From an uncultured Fretibacterium sp. (lineage in GTDB: Bacteria; Synergistota; Synergistia; Synergistales; Aminobacteriaceae): a DNA stretch of 64,000 bases. Positions 16,311-24,748 of the stretch are shown one piece after another. Under the pieces are notes generated by a model, which worked only from the letters and a program-made list of their open reading frames with translations, searched no databases and was not told the origin of the DNA. The translations under genes and the position numbers were made by a program. Position 1 is the first letter of the stretch. Each line of letters begins with the position of its first letter. Where the stretch lies: positions 1 through 64,000 of the forward strand of contig NZ_CAUUWA010000004.1 of assembly GCF_963548695.1 (NCBI RefSeq). The letters run 5' to 3'.

Positions 16311-17249
16311 TCAAAGGCGGTTCTCGATTGCTGTCCCGACGGACGAGCCCCGCAGGACGAAGAACTGGGAGGGCACGTCGTGCTCGGAGAAGGTGCGGCA
16401 CATCGCGGAGGCGACCGTGCCGGGCGCGCCCCGGACCAGCGCGACCATCGTGGGGCCGGAGCCGCTGATGGCGACGGCGACGCAGCCGGGAAGGCCGCGG
16501 ATATGGTCCAGGATGTCCCTGCCGCCGGGAAAGAGGGAGCTTCGGTAGGGCTGGTGCAGGCGGTCGTCCATGCCCCAGGAAAGAAGGTCCCAACGCCCTG
16601 TCGCCCAGGCGGCGCAGAGCAGGGAGGCGCGTCCCAGGTTGAACACGGCGTCCCCAAATCGGACGAGCTCGGGCAGCACCTGCCGGGCGTCGTGGGTGCG
16701 GACCCGCACGTCCGGGACCGCCGCGACCACGTGCATGTCGTCGGGAAGGGGCGGCAGCTTCACGTAGCGCAGGTTCTCCCCATCCCAGCAGCAGACCGTC
16801 ATACCCCCGAGGCAGCAGGGGACCACGTTGTCGGGGTGCCCCTCGATGAGCGTCATAACGCGCAGGAGCTCCGCCTCATTCGTCCGTCGTCCGGACACGG
16901 TGTCGGCCAAGAGCACGCCCGCCACGACGGCGGTGGAGGAGCTGCCCAGGCCCCGGCAGAGCGGGATGACGTTATGGCACTCCAGGGCCAGGCCCCGAGG
17001 GGGGACGCCCCATTCCGTACAGGCTCGAAGGTAGCTCTCCACCACCATGTTGGAGCCGGCGTCGGACAGCTCGTAAGCGCCCTCCCCGATGACGTCGCAG
17101 GTGAAGCGTCCCTCCGGCAGCAGCTCGCGGACGTTGAAGACGTTGTAGAGGGAGAGCGCCATGCCCAGCGTGTCGAAACCGGAGCCCAGGTTGGCGCTCG
17201 TCGCGGGGACGCGCAGGGAGAGAAGCGGTTCTTTTCCCCGATCCATCAT
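16311..17249 (-). CDS. thrB: Homoserine kinase
   Basis: A 312-residue GHMP-family kinase: homoserine + ATP to O-phosphohomoserine. The N-terminal signature PATSANLGSGFDTLG lies near residues 15-29. The ATP-binding glycine/serine loop is CRGLGSSSTAVVAG (about 93-106). The C-terminal motif is AISGSGPTMVALV. Its ATG overlaps the thrC stop (ATGA), giving translational coupling. The product is the substrate of the upstream threonine synthase, and the ACT-domain gene follows 93 bp downstream. Confidence 0.94.
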   Translation of the reverse strand: MMDRGKEPLLSLRVPATSANLGSGFDTLGMALSLYNVFNVRELLPEGRFTCDVIGEGAYELSDAGSNMVVESYLRACTEWGVPPRGLALECHNVIPLCRGLGSSSTAVVAGVLLADTVSGRRTNEAELLRVMTLIEGHPDNVVPCCLGGMTVCCWDGENLRYVKLPPLPDDMHVVAAVPDVRVRTHDARQVLPELVRFGDAVFNLGRASLLCAAWATGRWDLLSWGMDDRLHQPYRSSLFPGGRDILDHIRGLPGCVAVAISGSGPTMVALVRGAPGTVASAMCRTFSEHDVPSQFFVLRGSSVGTAIENRL

Positions 17250-18301
17250 GATCCGGAGGCGTCAGCGCTCAGGACGCCCATCAGCTCCTCCAGCGAGTCG
17301 CCGATCTCGATGGGCCGGCCCGTCTGGGACAGCGCGGTGTCGGGGTCCTTCAGGCCGTTGCCCGTCAGCACCATGACCGCCGTGATACCCGCCGGAAGAC
17401 GGTCCGCACGCTTTAGGGCGAGAAGCCCGGCGAGGGGCGCGCAGGACGCGGGCTCGGCGAAGACGCCACCCTCGGATGCCAGAATCCTCTGAGCCTCCAG
17501 GATCTCCTCGTCGGAGACCGCGTAGAACGCGCCGCCGGACTCCGAGACCGCCGCGCGGGCAAGGGAGGCGCTGACGGGGTTGCCGATGCGTATGGCCGTG
17601 GCGACCGTCTCGGGATCCGGGCAGGGGAGCCCCGTGACGAGCGGAGCGGCGCCCGCGGCCTGGAAACCCATCATACGGGGGGCCCTGGAGATTCGGCCCA
17701 ACCTGACGTACTCCCCGTACCCCGCCCAATAGGCGCTGATGTTCCCCGCGTTCCCCACGGGAATGGAGTGCCAGTCCGGCGCTCCTCCCAGGGTCTCGCA
17801 GATCTCCCACGCGCCGGTGCGCTGGCCGATGAGGCGGTAGGGGTTGACGGAGTTCACCATCGCGCAGCCGCTTTTGTCCGCGGCCGTGCGGGCCAGTTCC
17901 AGTGCGCGGTCGAAGTTGCCGCGCACGGCGATGACCCTGGCCCCGTACATCAATGCCTGGGCCAGCTTGCCCAGGGCGACCTTGCCCGCCGGGAGCAGGA
18001 CGAAGCAGGGGATGCCGACGGAGGCCGCGTAGGCCGCCGCCGAGGCGGAGGTGTTGCCCGTCGAGGCACAGATGAGGGCGCGCTTGCCCTCCTCCAGGGC
18101 CTTGGCGACGGCCAGAACCATCCCCCTGTCCTTGAAGGAGCCCGAGGGGTTGCAGCCCTCGAACTTGCCGTAAAGCGTGATGCCGAGCTTTTCGCCGATG
18201 CGCGGCAGGGCGATGAGCGGCGTAGAGCCCTCCTCCAGGTTGACGGGCGGCGTTGCCGGCGTCACCGGAAGCAGGGCGGCGTAACGAGCCAGAATACCCA
18301 A
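17246..18301 (-). CDS. thrC: Threonine synthase
   Basis: A 351-residue PLP-dependent enzyme that converts O-phosphohomoserine to threonine. The PLP lysine is K57 in GSFKDRG. Other family segments are ALICASTGNTSASAAAYAA, the phosphate-binding loop PVGNAGNISAYWAGY, and the C-terminal MVLTGNGLKD. The short length places it in the Bacillus-type class, without the long N-terminal domain of the E. coli enzyme. The start is TTG at 18301 with GGAGGG six bases upstream. It is the first gene of the thrC-thrB-ACT operon and is driven by the promoter at 18379-18407. Confidence 0.94.
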   Translation of the reverse strand: MGILARYAALLPVTPATPPVNLEEGSTPLIALPRIGEKLGITLYGKFEGCNPSGSFKDRGMVLAVAKALEEGKRALICASTGNTSASAAAYAASVGIPCFVLLPAGKVALGKLAQALMYGARVIAVRGNFDRALELARTAADKSGCAMVNSVNPYRLIGQRTGAWEICETLGGAPDWHSIPVGNAGNISAYWAGYGEYVRLGRISRAPRMMGFQAAGAAPLVTGLPCPDPETVATAIRIGNPVSASLARAAVSESGGAFYAVSDEEILEAQRILASEGGVFAEPASCAPLAGLLALKRADRLPAGITAVMVLTGNGLKDPDTALSQTGRPIEIGDSLEELMGVLSADASGS

Positions 18302-18378
18302 TACGATCCCTCCATCTCTTGAAGCATCCCTTGAACGCGGCCTTTCGCGAAGGACCGCGCCTTTTTCACGATTACCCG

Positions 18379-18407
18379 GTTATACACTGCGCCGGGTGGG
18401 ATGTCAA
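18379..18407 (-). promoter_or_regulatory. Sigma70-type promoter of the threonine operon
   Basis: On the minus strand, TTGACA (18407-18402) is followed by exactly 17 bases and TATAAC (18384-18379), about 78 bp before the thrC start. This is a near-consensus -35/-10 pair, one of the best promoters in the window. Confidence 0.85.
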
Positions 18408-18449
18408 GGCCGGTGTCGCGCCTCGGGGGGCCGTGTTCCGTTCGAGCGC

Positions 18450-19511
18450 CTATTCGCCCTCGTCCGGGGCGTCGGGGCGCAGGATGCGCACGGTCTCCTC
18501 CTGGAACCAGTCGTAGAGCGTGCGCTTCTGTTCCCTCTGCTCCCTCAGACGCTCGATGCTCGTGCCGACGATGTAGAGCGGATTGGCGGGGTCGATCAGG
18601 TCGTGTCCCCAGGCGCGCAGCGTCACCGTGAGGGAGGCCAGCTGCGCCTCCGTGTCCGTCGCCAGGGCCAGCAGCACCCAGTCCTCCTGCTCCTCCCTGT
18701 CGATGTCGAACCACCCGGGCACGTAGATGCGGCGCTGCTCCATCAGAAAGATGTGGAGGCGCCCGATCAGGGGCAGCAGGTCCTCCGCCCGGCCGCGGAC
18801 CTTTTGGGCGAAGAGCCGGTCGGCGTTGAGGAACTTGAAGCGGTCGGTCGGCAGGGGGTCGAGTCCCTTGTAATGATTGAAGTCGTAACGGCTCCGCAGG
18901 ACGAAGTCGAACGTCAGGGTACCGGTCGGGGCCCCGTTCTCCGAGGCCCAGCGGTCCAGCGCCTCCTGTCCCGGGGCGGGCAGGGGCCGCGCGGCGACGC
19001 CCCAGTGGGGAAACGCCTCTAGGAAGGATTTTACGACGGGGGTCTCAGGCCACAGGGCGCGGACGCGCCCGTCCGAGAGCGCAAAATACTCGTCGTCGGG
19101 CAGGCAGGGGACCACCGGGAACGTCTCCCCGACCGACACCTCCTTGATGCCCCAGTCGGTCATGAACGCGCGGTCCAGGAACTGCTCCAGACGGTTCCGC
19201 TCCAGCATCTCGCGAGCCCGGACCTCGTCGACCAGGACCTCGCCCGCCGAGCTCACGGGCACGCAGAGCTCCCGTGCGACTCGTTCTCGCGTCCGCACTC
19301 CCTGAGGCGTGAGCCCATAGCTCGCGGCGATCCTCATGAGGTCGCCCGAGTCCTCGAGCTCTCTCAGCGCGTGAGGGTCCTCGCCGGCAAGCGCCAGGGT
19401 CTCCTCGTCCCAACAGGGACGCTCGTGCGAAAAAAGAAGAAGAATACGTTCCAGAGTAGGACACCTCCAATCAATACACGGTTTGCATGAGATGCCAAGG
19501 AAGGGATACAT
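18450..19511 (-). CDS. Hypothetical protein
   Basis: 353 residues at most; not recognised. The sequence is soluble-looking and rich in Glu, Arg, Leu and Trp, with no membrane segment. Segments such as GIKEVSVGETFPVVPCLPDDEYFAL and FKFLNADRLFAQKVRGRAEDLL suggest a globular alpha/beta protein. The start is uncertain. ATG at 19511 abuts AAAGGGG. However, GGAGGTG at 19468-19462 is ideally spaced for a rare CTG start at 19454, and the first 19 codons of the longer form look atypical. It lies between the BCCT gene and the threonine promoter, on the same strand. Confidence 0.7.
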   Translation of the reverse strand: MYPFLGISCKPCIDWRCPTLERILLLFSHERPCWDEETLALAGEDPHALRELEDSGDLMRIAASYGLTPQGVRTRERVARELCVPVSSAGEVLVDEVRAREMLERNRLEQFLDRAFMTDWGIKEVSVGETFPVVPCLPDDEYFALSDGRVRALWPETPVVKSFLEAFPHWGVAARPLPAPGQEALDRWASENGAPTGTLTFDFVLRSRYDFNHYKGLDPLPTDRFKFLNADRLFAQKVRGRAEDLLPLIGRLHIFLMEQRRIYVPGWFDIDREEQEDWVLLALATDTEAQLASLTVTLRAWGHDLIDPANPLYIVGTSIERLREQREQKRTLYDWFQEETVRILRPDAPDEGE

Positions 19512-19552
19512 CCCCTTTCAGGATGCCCCCTTCCTTGGCATTGAGCGGGCGG

Positions 19553-21082
19553 TTAAATCTCGCCTTTTCTCTCCTCGTCGCAGAGCCCCTTGTAAAGAGC
19601 GGTGCAGGAACAGAGCATAATCACCGCAAAGGGAGGTGCAGCGGTCAACGAGATGGTCTGGAGGTTCTGCAAGCCTCCCGTGATGAGCAGGACAACGGCC
19701 AGAGCACCCATCAGGATTCCCCAGATGGCGGTACGGGTCCTCGGCGGGTTGAGGATCCCCTGCGTGGAGTACATGCCCAGGACGAAGGTTCCGGAATCCG
19801 CCGAGGTCACAAAAAATGTGCTGATGAGGATCAGCATGATGTAGGACATGATCGTCCCCAACGGATAATGTCTGTAGAGCTCGAACGCGCCGACGGAGAC
19901 GTCTTTGATGATGTCGTTGGCGATCTTTACCCCCTGGACCAGCTCGAGGTGCAGCGCGGACGTTCCGAAGATGGCGAACCACGTGAAGCTGCCGAGCGCA
20001 GGGATAAAGAGACAGCCCAGGATGAACTCACGGATGGTGCGGCCTCTGGAAACCCGGGCGATGAAGGAGCCGACGAAGGGCGCCCAGGCGATCCACCAGG
20101 CCCAATAGTAGAGGGTCCAGTTCTTCAGGTGCGCCTCATAAGGACCCCCGTAGGGGGCCATCATGAAACTCTCGTTGCAGAGATTGGAGAAATAATCGCC
20201 GACCCCCGTCATCAGGGAATTCACGATCGGAAGGGAGGGACCGACGACGAAGAGTCCCAGCATCAGCAGGAAGCAGAGGAAGATGTTGATATTGGAAAGG
20301 TTTTTGATTCCCCTTTCGAGGCCGAGGAGTGCCGATGTCATGTAGCCGAGGGCCAAAAGGGCTATCAGGAGGATTTGAACGGACATGTTCTTGGGGACGC
20401 CGAACAGGGCGTTGAGGCCGCTGTTGAGCTGCAAGGTCCCCAGCCCCAGAGAGGTGGTAATGCCGGCGACGGTAGCGAAGATCGCAAAAATATCCACGCA
20501 CTTGCCGAAGATTCCGCGGACCCGTTCCTCCCCTACGAGGGGGATAAAGATCGTGCTGATCAGGCCGGGAGCGTTACGGCGAAATTGGTAGTAGGCCAGC
20601 GGCATGGCGATGACCACATAGCCCGCCCAGGGGTGCAGACCCCAGTGAAAGAAGCTGACCCGCATGGCGTCGCGCGCCGCCTGGACGGATCCAGGCTCCA
20701 CACCGAAGGGGACGGAATAAAAATAGGTCAGCGGTTCCGCGGCGCCGTAGAAGACCAGCCCTACCCCCATGCCGGCCGAGAAAAGCATGGCAAACCACGA
20801 GAAGTTGGAGTATTCGGGCCTGGAGTCCTGGGGCCCCAGGCGAACTTTGGAGAAACGGCTGAAGCCGATAAAGATGCAGAAGAGGACGAAAATGTTCATG
20901 GACAGCATATAGCCCCAGCCAAAATACATCGTCAGGCTGCTGAACAGAACTTTTGCAAACGTCTCAAAGGATTGAGGCAGCAAAAACCCCCACAGGACAA
21001 TCGCAAGGATAATGAACACGGAGACGGCATAAACGATATTTTGATTGAGAAGCTCTGCGATGCCGCTTTTGCGCTGTTCCAT
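19553..21082 (-). CDS. BCCT-family betaine/carnitine/choline transporter
   Basis: A 509-residue inner-membrane secondary carrier with about 12 helices. BCCT signatures are present: SAGMGVGLVFYGAAEPLTYF and FFHWGLHPWAGY, followed later by the WTLYYWAWWIAWAPFVGSF region containing the aromatic substrate box. It takes up quaternary ammonium compounds such as betaine, carnitine or choline. It begins 22 bp after the grdB-like stop, in the same transcription unit as the reductase subunits. This points to uptake of the reductase substrate, most likely glycine betaine (inference). The start ATG at 21082 is preceded by a GCGAGG ribosome site. Confidence 0.92.
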   Translation of the reverse strand: MEQRKSGIAELLNQNIVYAVSVFIILAIVLWGFLLPQSFETFAKVLFSSLTMYFGWGYMLSMNIFVLFCIFIGFSRFSKVRLGPQDSRPEYSNFSWFAMLFSAGMGVGLVFYGAAEPLTYFYSVPFGVEPGSVQAARDAMRVSFFHWGLHPWAGYVVIAMPLAYYQFRRNAPGLISTIFIPLVGEERVRGIFGKCVDIFAIFATVAGITTSLGLGTLQLNSGLNALFGVPKNMSVQILLIALLALGYMTSALLGLERGIKNLSNINIFLCFLLMLGLFVVGPSLPIVNSLMTGVGDYFSNLCNESFMMAPYGGPYEAHLKNWTLYYWAWWIAWAPFVGSFIARVSRGRTIREFILGCLFIPALGSFTWFAIFGTSALHLELVQGVKIANDIIKDVSVGAFELYRHYPLGTIMSYIMLILISTFFVTSADSGTFVLGMYSTQGILNPPRTRTAIWGILMGALAVVLLITGGLQNLQTISLTAAPPFAVIMLCSCTALYKGLCDEERKGEI

Positions 21083-21104
21083 AACAAGCCTCGCTTTCTA
21101 TCGT

Positions 21105-22415
21105 TTAAAACCTGGAGGGAAACACCGTGGGGGTCTCCACCGGCGTGGCGAGGGCGTCCAAGGCTGCGCCGACGCGGCTGGTGCGCAGCTGCCACTCGGC
21201 CTCCTTGCTCAGCTCCGGGTCCCCGAGGGGATAGGGGACGGAGACGGTCTGGACCATGCGGTTCGCGCCCACCGTCCTGGCGACGTCGATGAGGTTGCAC
21301 ATCACGACCACTGGGATGCCCGTGCGCTCAATTTCCCTTGCCATCGTTGCACCGCAACGCGTGCAGGTGCCTCAGGTCGAGGTGAGGACCACGGCGTCGA
21401 CCTTGGCGTTGTGCAGCTCCTGGGCTATCTCCCTGCCGAACTTGGCGGCGAAGGCCTGGGTCGTGCCCGTGCCGACGGTGACGTAGAAGTAGTCGTAGAG
21501 CTTACCGATCTTGCCCTGCTTCTCGAACCAGCGCATCGCGTCGACCGGGATGCCGCGGTCCGGCACCGCGCACATGGCCGCGGGGTCGAACCCGGCGTGG
21601 ATGGTCTTGAACACGCCCTCGGGCAGGGAGTCGAGCTTCGAGATGTCGTACTTGCCCCACTTCTGGGCGGAGGCGCTCTGGATGTGGTCGGGGTTGTCTA
21701 CCGGGACGACGCCGCTCGAGGAGACCAGCGCGATGGTGGCCTTGCTCAGGTCGACGACGGGCGCCGCGGGCGGGATCCTCTCCATCTTGGGGATGACGAG
21801 CTCCGTCTGGAAGGGCTCTCCGTTCAGCTTCTTCACCAGCATGTCGATGACGCGGTCGGCGGCCATGCGGCCGTCGGGCTGCGGGATCTCGGCGCGGACG
21901 CCGCGCGGGAAGTAGCCCTCCTGCGCCGCGGGCAGCAGGGGTTCGCCCCTGGCGATCTTCTGGGCGAAGTTGGCCATCAGGGTGAGGTCGTCCTTCATGA
22001 AGGTCGCCTTGCGGCCGCCCTTGAAAATGTAGGAGACGGCCTTGTATTCCTCGACTCCGGGGTTCTCCTCGTTCATCGAGGTGATGACCGGCACGCCGTA
22101 CTTCTCGGCCACGGCCTTGCAGACCAGACCGCAGCCCACGCCGTAGCGCCCGGCCATGAACGCGGGGCCGGCGAAGAAGATGTCGAACTCCCTGGTGTCG
22201 AGCCAGGCCAGGATCTCCTGCAGGGCCTCCTTGGTGTGGTTGGTGACGTAGTTATCGCCGCAGACGATGGTGTTGGTGACCTCGATGTCCGGCATCATGC
22301 CGTCCAGCATCACGGAGCAGCCGATGAGCTGATCGTGGAAGACCGGTTTGGCGTCCGCGGCGTCCTCGCCGCCGACCTGACCGAAGAACTGGTTGATATA
22401 GTGAATTGCCTTCAT
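21105..22415 (-). CDS. Grd reductase component B, selenocysteine subunit (GrdB/GrdF/GrdH family)
   Basis: A 436-residue selenoprotein, reading through an in-frame TGA at 21374-21372 as Sec348. The context is LTST-U-GTCTRCGATMARE, the UGTCxRC motif of the substrate-specific selenoprotein B of glycine/sarcosine/betaine reductases. The N-terminus HYINQFFGQVGGED is also typical. The enzyme binds substrate with the pyruvoyl subunit and passes a carboxymethyl group to the GrdA selenoprotein. The neighbouring BCCT carrier favours betaine (GrdH), but the substrate is not proven. It starts 24 bp after the GrdE-like gene. Conventional translation would stop at 347 residues. Confidence 0.93.
21349..21370 (-). 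promoter_or_regulatory. Bacterial SECIS-like stem-loop after the Sec codon
   Basis: Immediately 3' of the TGA (one base gap) the mRNA can fold GCACC/GGTGC (21370-21366 with 21353-21349). An inner GCA/TGC stem, offset by a bulged T, closes a CGCGT loop. The position and short, two-part stem are what SelB needs to deliver Sec-tRNA, and selB is in this window. Confidence 0.7.
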
Positions 22416-22439
22416 TTTTTATCCCTCCTCGCTGGACGG

Positions 22440-23747
22440 TTAAAAGTCGGCGCAGGTTCTTCTGGAGTAGCCGCTGATGTGGTTGGCGCAGAACATCCCG
22501 TTGTTCTCCATGACGAAGGAGCCGTCGGGATCGATGCAGCCCTCCCAGCCTCCGCTGTTGCCGTCGCGGGCCAGGGCCTCCAGCTCGCCGATGACCTCCA
22601 TCCTGGGGAACGTGTACATCTGGGAGACGTTTCCGGTGGTGACCAGGGCGTCGGTGGCGGGGTTCATGGACACCAGAGGCTGGGACGCGCCGTCGCGGCC
22701 CGTGCACTCGTCGGAGAGCCCGACCGTCTTGATCCCCAGCCTCTCGAGCTCCACCAGCATGGCGGTGTAGTCCACGTCGGGGTTGCCGTAGCCCTCCTCC
22801 ACGACGACCGCGCCCTTCGCGCCGAGGTTGACCGCAATCTCTCCCGCCATCTTGACGCAGCGCACCTTCTCGTCCATCTTGACGTTCAGCGTGGACATCA
22901 GGACGCCCAGGAAGTTGATCGACTTGCCGTGCTCGGCGTAGAGCCTCTTGAGCATCGGGTTGACGGCGAACTCGTAGGTCGAGATCTTCGAGGACGAGGG
23001 CATGAAGCTGCCGGACACCATGCAGCCGTCGAGCAGCTCGTTGGGGTGCATCAGGGTGGGCAGGATGTGGTTGCCGTCCCAGCCGTAGATCAGGGTGTTG
23101 TAGCCCATGGCCTCCATCTGGGTCTGGGGCTGGAGCACGTAGAGCACGCCGGGAAGGGCCTTGACGGCGTCGCTGCGGTCGGGGATGGCGGGCAGGTCAT
23201 AGACCTCGAGATTCTCGGGCTCGAGGTCCTTGACGCACTGGCCGACGTACTCGGCCAGCCTCATGCCCGCCCAGCGGAGCGCATGGTTCTTCTTCTGCTG
23301 CTCCCTGCGCTCGAACTCCTCGTCCGTGTCCGCGACCAGGACGAGGTTCGGCATGTCCCCGAAGATGGTGTGGTGCTGATACTGTCCGCCCATGGCGATC
23401 AGGCCGTCCTGAAATCCACCAGCGTGCTCGCCCACGACGAGTAGCGAGCAGTCCTGCAGGCAGTGCGTGCGGCCGGAGCCGGCTATTTCCATCTCGGACA
23501 GGACCCCGGGGAAGATCCCGTGTCCGCCGGAGACCTTGCAGCGCATCTCGAGCGCTTCCTTGACGGGGCAGAGCACGACCTCGTCGCCGGGGTGCACGAT
23601 GCGGAGATCCGCGGTCGTGATGTGCTCGTCCTCCTTCACGACCTTCAGGATCTCCTCCTTGTTGACGGTGAGGATCCCATTGCTGTAGCCCGTCTTGTCG
23701 CCGAACTTGATGTCCTTGACGTGGAAGGCTCCAATCTCAAGTCTCAT
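22440..23747 (-). CDS. Grd reductase component B, pyruvoyl proprotein (GrdE/GrdG/GrdI family)
   Basis: A 435-residue proprotein of the substrate-binding component of glycine/sarcosine/betaine reductase. Members are cleaved at an internal Cys that becomes a pyruvoyl group forming a Schiff base with the amine substrate. Here that residue is C242 in LLDGCMVSGSFMP, the position reported for characterised GrdE as I recall it. The N-terminus MRLEIGAFHVKDIKFG is typical. GGAGTGA precedes the ATG. It is the first gene of a unit with grdB-like and BCCT genes. The grdA, grdC/D and thioredoxin partners are not in the window. Confidence 0.92.
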   Translation of the reverse strand: MRLEIGAFHVKDIKFGDKTGYSNGILTVNKEEILKVVKEDEHITTADLRIVHPGDEVVLCPVKEALEMRCKVSGGHGIFPGVLSEMEIAGSGRTHCLQDCSLLVVGEHAGGFQDGLIAMGGQYQHHTIFGDMPNLVLVADTDEEFERREQQKKNHALRWAGMRLAEYVGQCVKDLEPENLEVYDLPAIPDRSDAVKALPGVLYVLQPQTQMEAMGYNTLIYGWDGNHILPTLMHPNELLDGCMVSGSFMPSSSKISTYEFAVNPMLKRLYAEHGKSINFLGVLMSTLNVKMDEKVRCVKMAGEIAVNLGAKGAVVVEEGYGNPDVDYTAMLVELERLGIKTVGLSDECTGRDGASQPLVSMNPATDALVTTGNVSQMYTFPRMEVIGELEALARDGNSGGWEGCIDPDGSFVMENNGMFCANHISGYSRRTCADF

Positions 23748-23781
23748 GCCGTGATCACTCCTTGGATATTGGGATAGAAAG

Positions 23782-23842
23782 CTACAATAATCATTGTAGG
23801 AAAAGAAGGGTATCGAACGCCATAACGAAAAACGTTAAGGCG
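23782..23842. promoter_or_regulatory. Two inverted repeats upstream of the Grd operon
   Basis: CTACAAT AATC ATTGTAG (23782-23799) is a perfect 7-bp dyad ending 35 bp before the grdE-like start. CGCCATAACG (23818-23827) and CGTTAAGGCG (23833-23842) form a 10-bp dyad with one mismatch and an A5 loop. They may be operators or leader hairpins. On the minus strand the first dyad contains TACAAT, a possible -10, but I see no good -35. The rest of the 23748-24014 gap shows nothing more. Confidence 0.5.
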
Positions 23843-24014
23843 CGGGTAGTAAAAAACGTGACAGGCAGGATACGGCGGACGACGGGCAAAATGTCCCGGA
23901 ACTTCCCGGTAGGGTTTGAGTTTTTTCGGAGCGTCCGGTCCCCCTTCCTCGAAGCCGAGTTCTGTCCTATACTTGTCTGCGTTCATATTGTCGGGTAACA
24001 GTAATGGAAAAGAA

Positions 24015-24044
24015 ATAGAAATAGGAATAGGAATAGGAATAGGA
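24015..24044 (+). repeat. Hexanucleotide tandem repeat
   Basis: Five tandem units of ATAGGA (the first is ATAGAA) lie in the 5' leader of the next gene, ending ten bases before its AAGGAGG ribosome site. Copy-number change would alter leader length in 6-bp steps. Confidence 0.85.
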
Positions 24045-24068
24045 ATGAAAGTCGAAGGAGGTCTGGGT

Positions 24069-24710
24069 ATGGATGAGATGAAGGCCTTTGCCGTTCTGGG
24101 GGTACCCCCGGACTCGCCGTTTACCGACGTCCAGAAGGCCTATTGTCGTTTGTGCCGTCTGTACGGTGTTGAAAACGACCCATCCCCGGAGGCCGCGATG
24201 AGGTATCGGGAGGTGGGCACGGCCTACGCGGTCCTGAAGGGGAAATTCGAGGGCAAGTCGGATATCCCGACGCAACGGGACCTTGGCGTTTGGGTGTCGC
24301 ACGGGAGCTCTCGGGCCGACGCCATGGCGGACTTGATCTTCTTCGAGGCGAGGCGTGAAAAGGAGGAAAAGCGCCGCCGCAGGATCCGTTTCCTGGGGGC
24401 CCTATGCGGTTCCCTGCTGCTTCCGATCCTCAGCGGAAGCGGAACGTATCTTCTGTTCGGGCTCCTTTCGATCCCCGCGACCTACCTGTTTTGCTCCTTT
24501 CTGGAGCAAAACAACATCCTCTCCCAAAGGGGAACGGACGAGGCCTTCTTCTCCCTGCCCTGTCTGAGCTGGTTCCTGTGGCATCTCTTCGTCTCTTTTG
24601 ATGCCTACCGCGGCGACGAATCCCTTCTCCTTGTTGTCAAGCTCATCGGCAGACAGACACATTTTCTTATCATCGCTTATTTTCTGCGTTTATGGCTCCG
24701 AAGAGGCTGA
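24069..24710 (+). CDS. Degenerate J-domain-like membrane protein
   Basis: 213 residues. The N-terminal ~65 residues resemble a DnaJ J-domain (FAVLGVPPDSPFTDVQKAYC, then YREVGTAYAVLKGKFEG). The essential HPD tripeptide between helices II and III is absent (YGVENDPSP), so it cannot stimulate DnaK in the usual way. A basic region (EKEEKRRRRIRF) follows, then two or three membrane helices (about 105-145 and 180-205). The role is unknown. The start ATG at 24069 is fixed by AAGGAGG seven bases upstream. It is convergent with the response regulator gene. Confidence 0.65.
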   Translation: MDEMKAFAVLGVPPDSPFTDVQKAYCRLCRLYGVENDPSPEAAMRYREVGTAYAVLKGKFEGKSDIPTQRDLGVWVSHGSSRADAMADLIFFEARREKEEKRRRRIRFLGALCGSLLLPILSGSGTYLLFGLLSIPATYLFCSFLEQNNILSQRGTDEAFFSLPCLSWFLWHLFVSFDAYRGDESLLLVVKLIGRQTHFLIIAYFLRLWLRRG

Positions 24711-24748
24711 AAACCGACGCTTCCTCAGATTGCGGTTTCAGCCGGCCC

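Noticed and set aside
21372..22415. A truncated 347-residue GrdB protein ending at TGA
   Set aside because: The TGA is followed in frame by the conserved GTCTRCG and a further 88 residues, a SECIS-like hairpin follows, and selA/selB are present, so it is read as selenocysteine.
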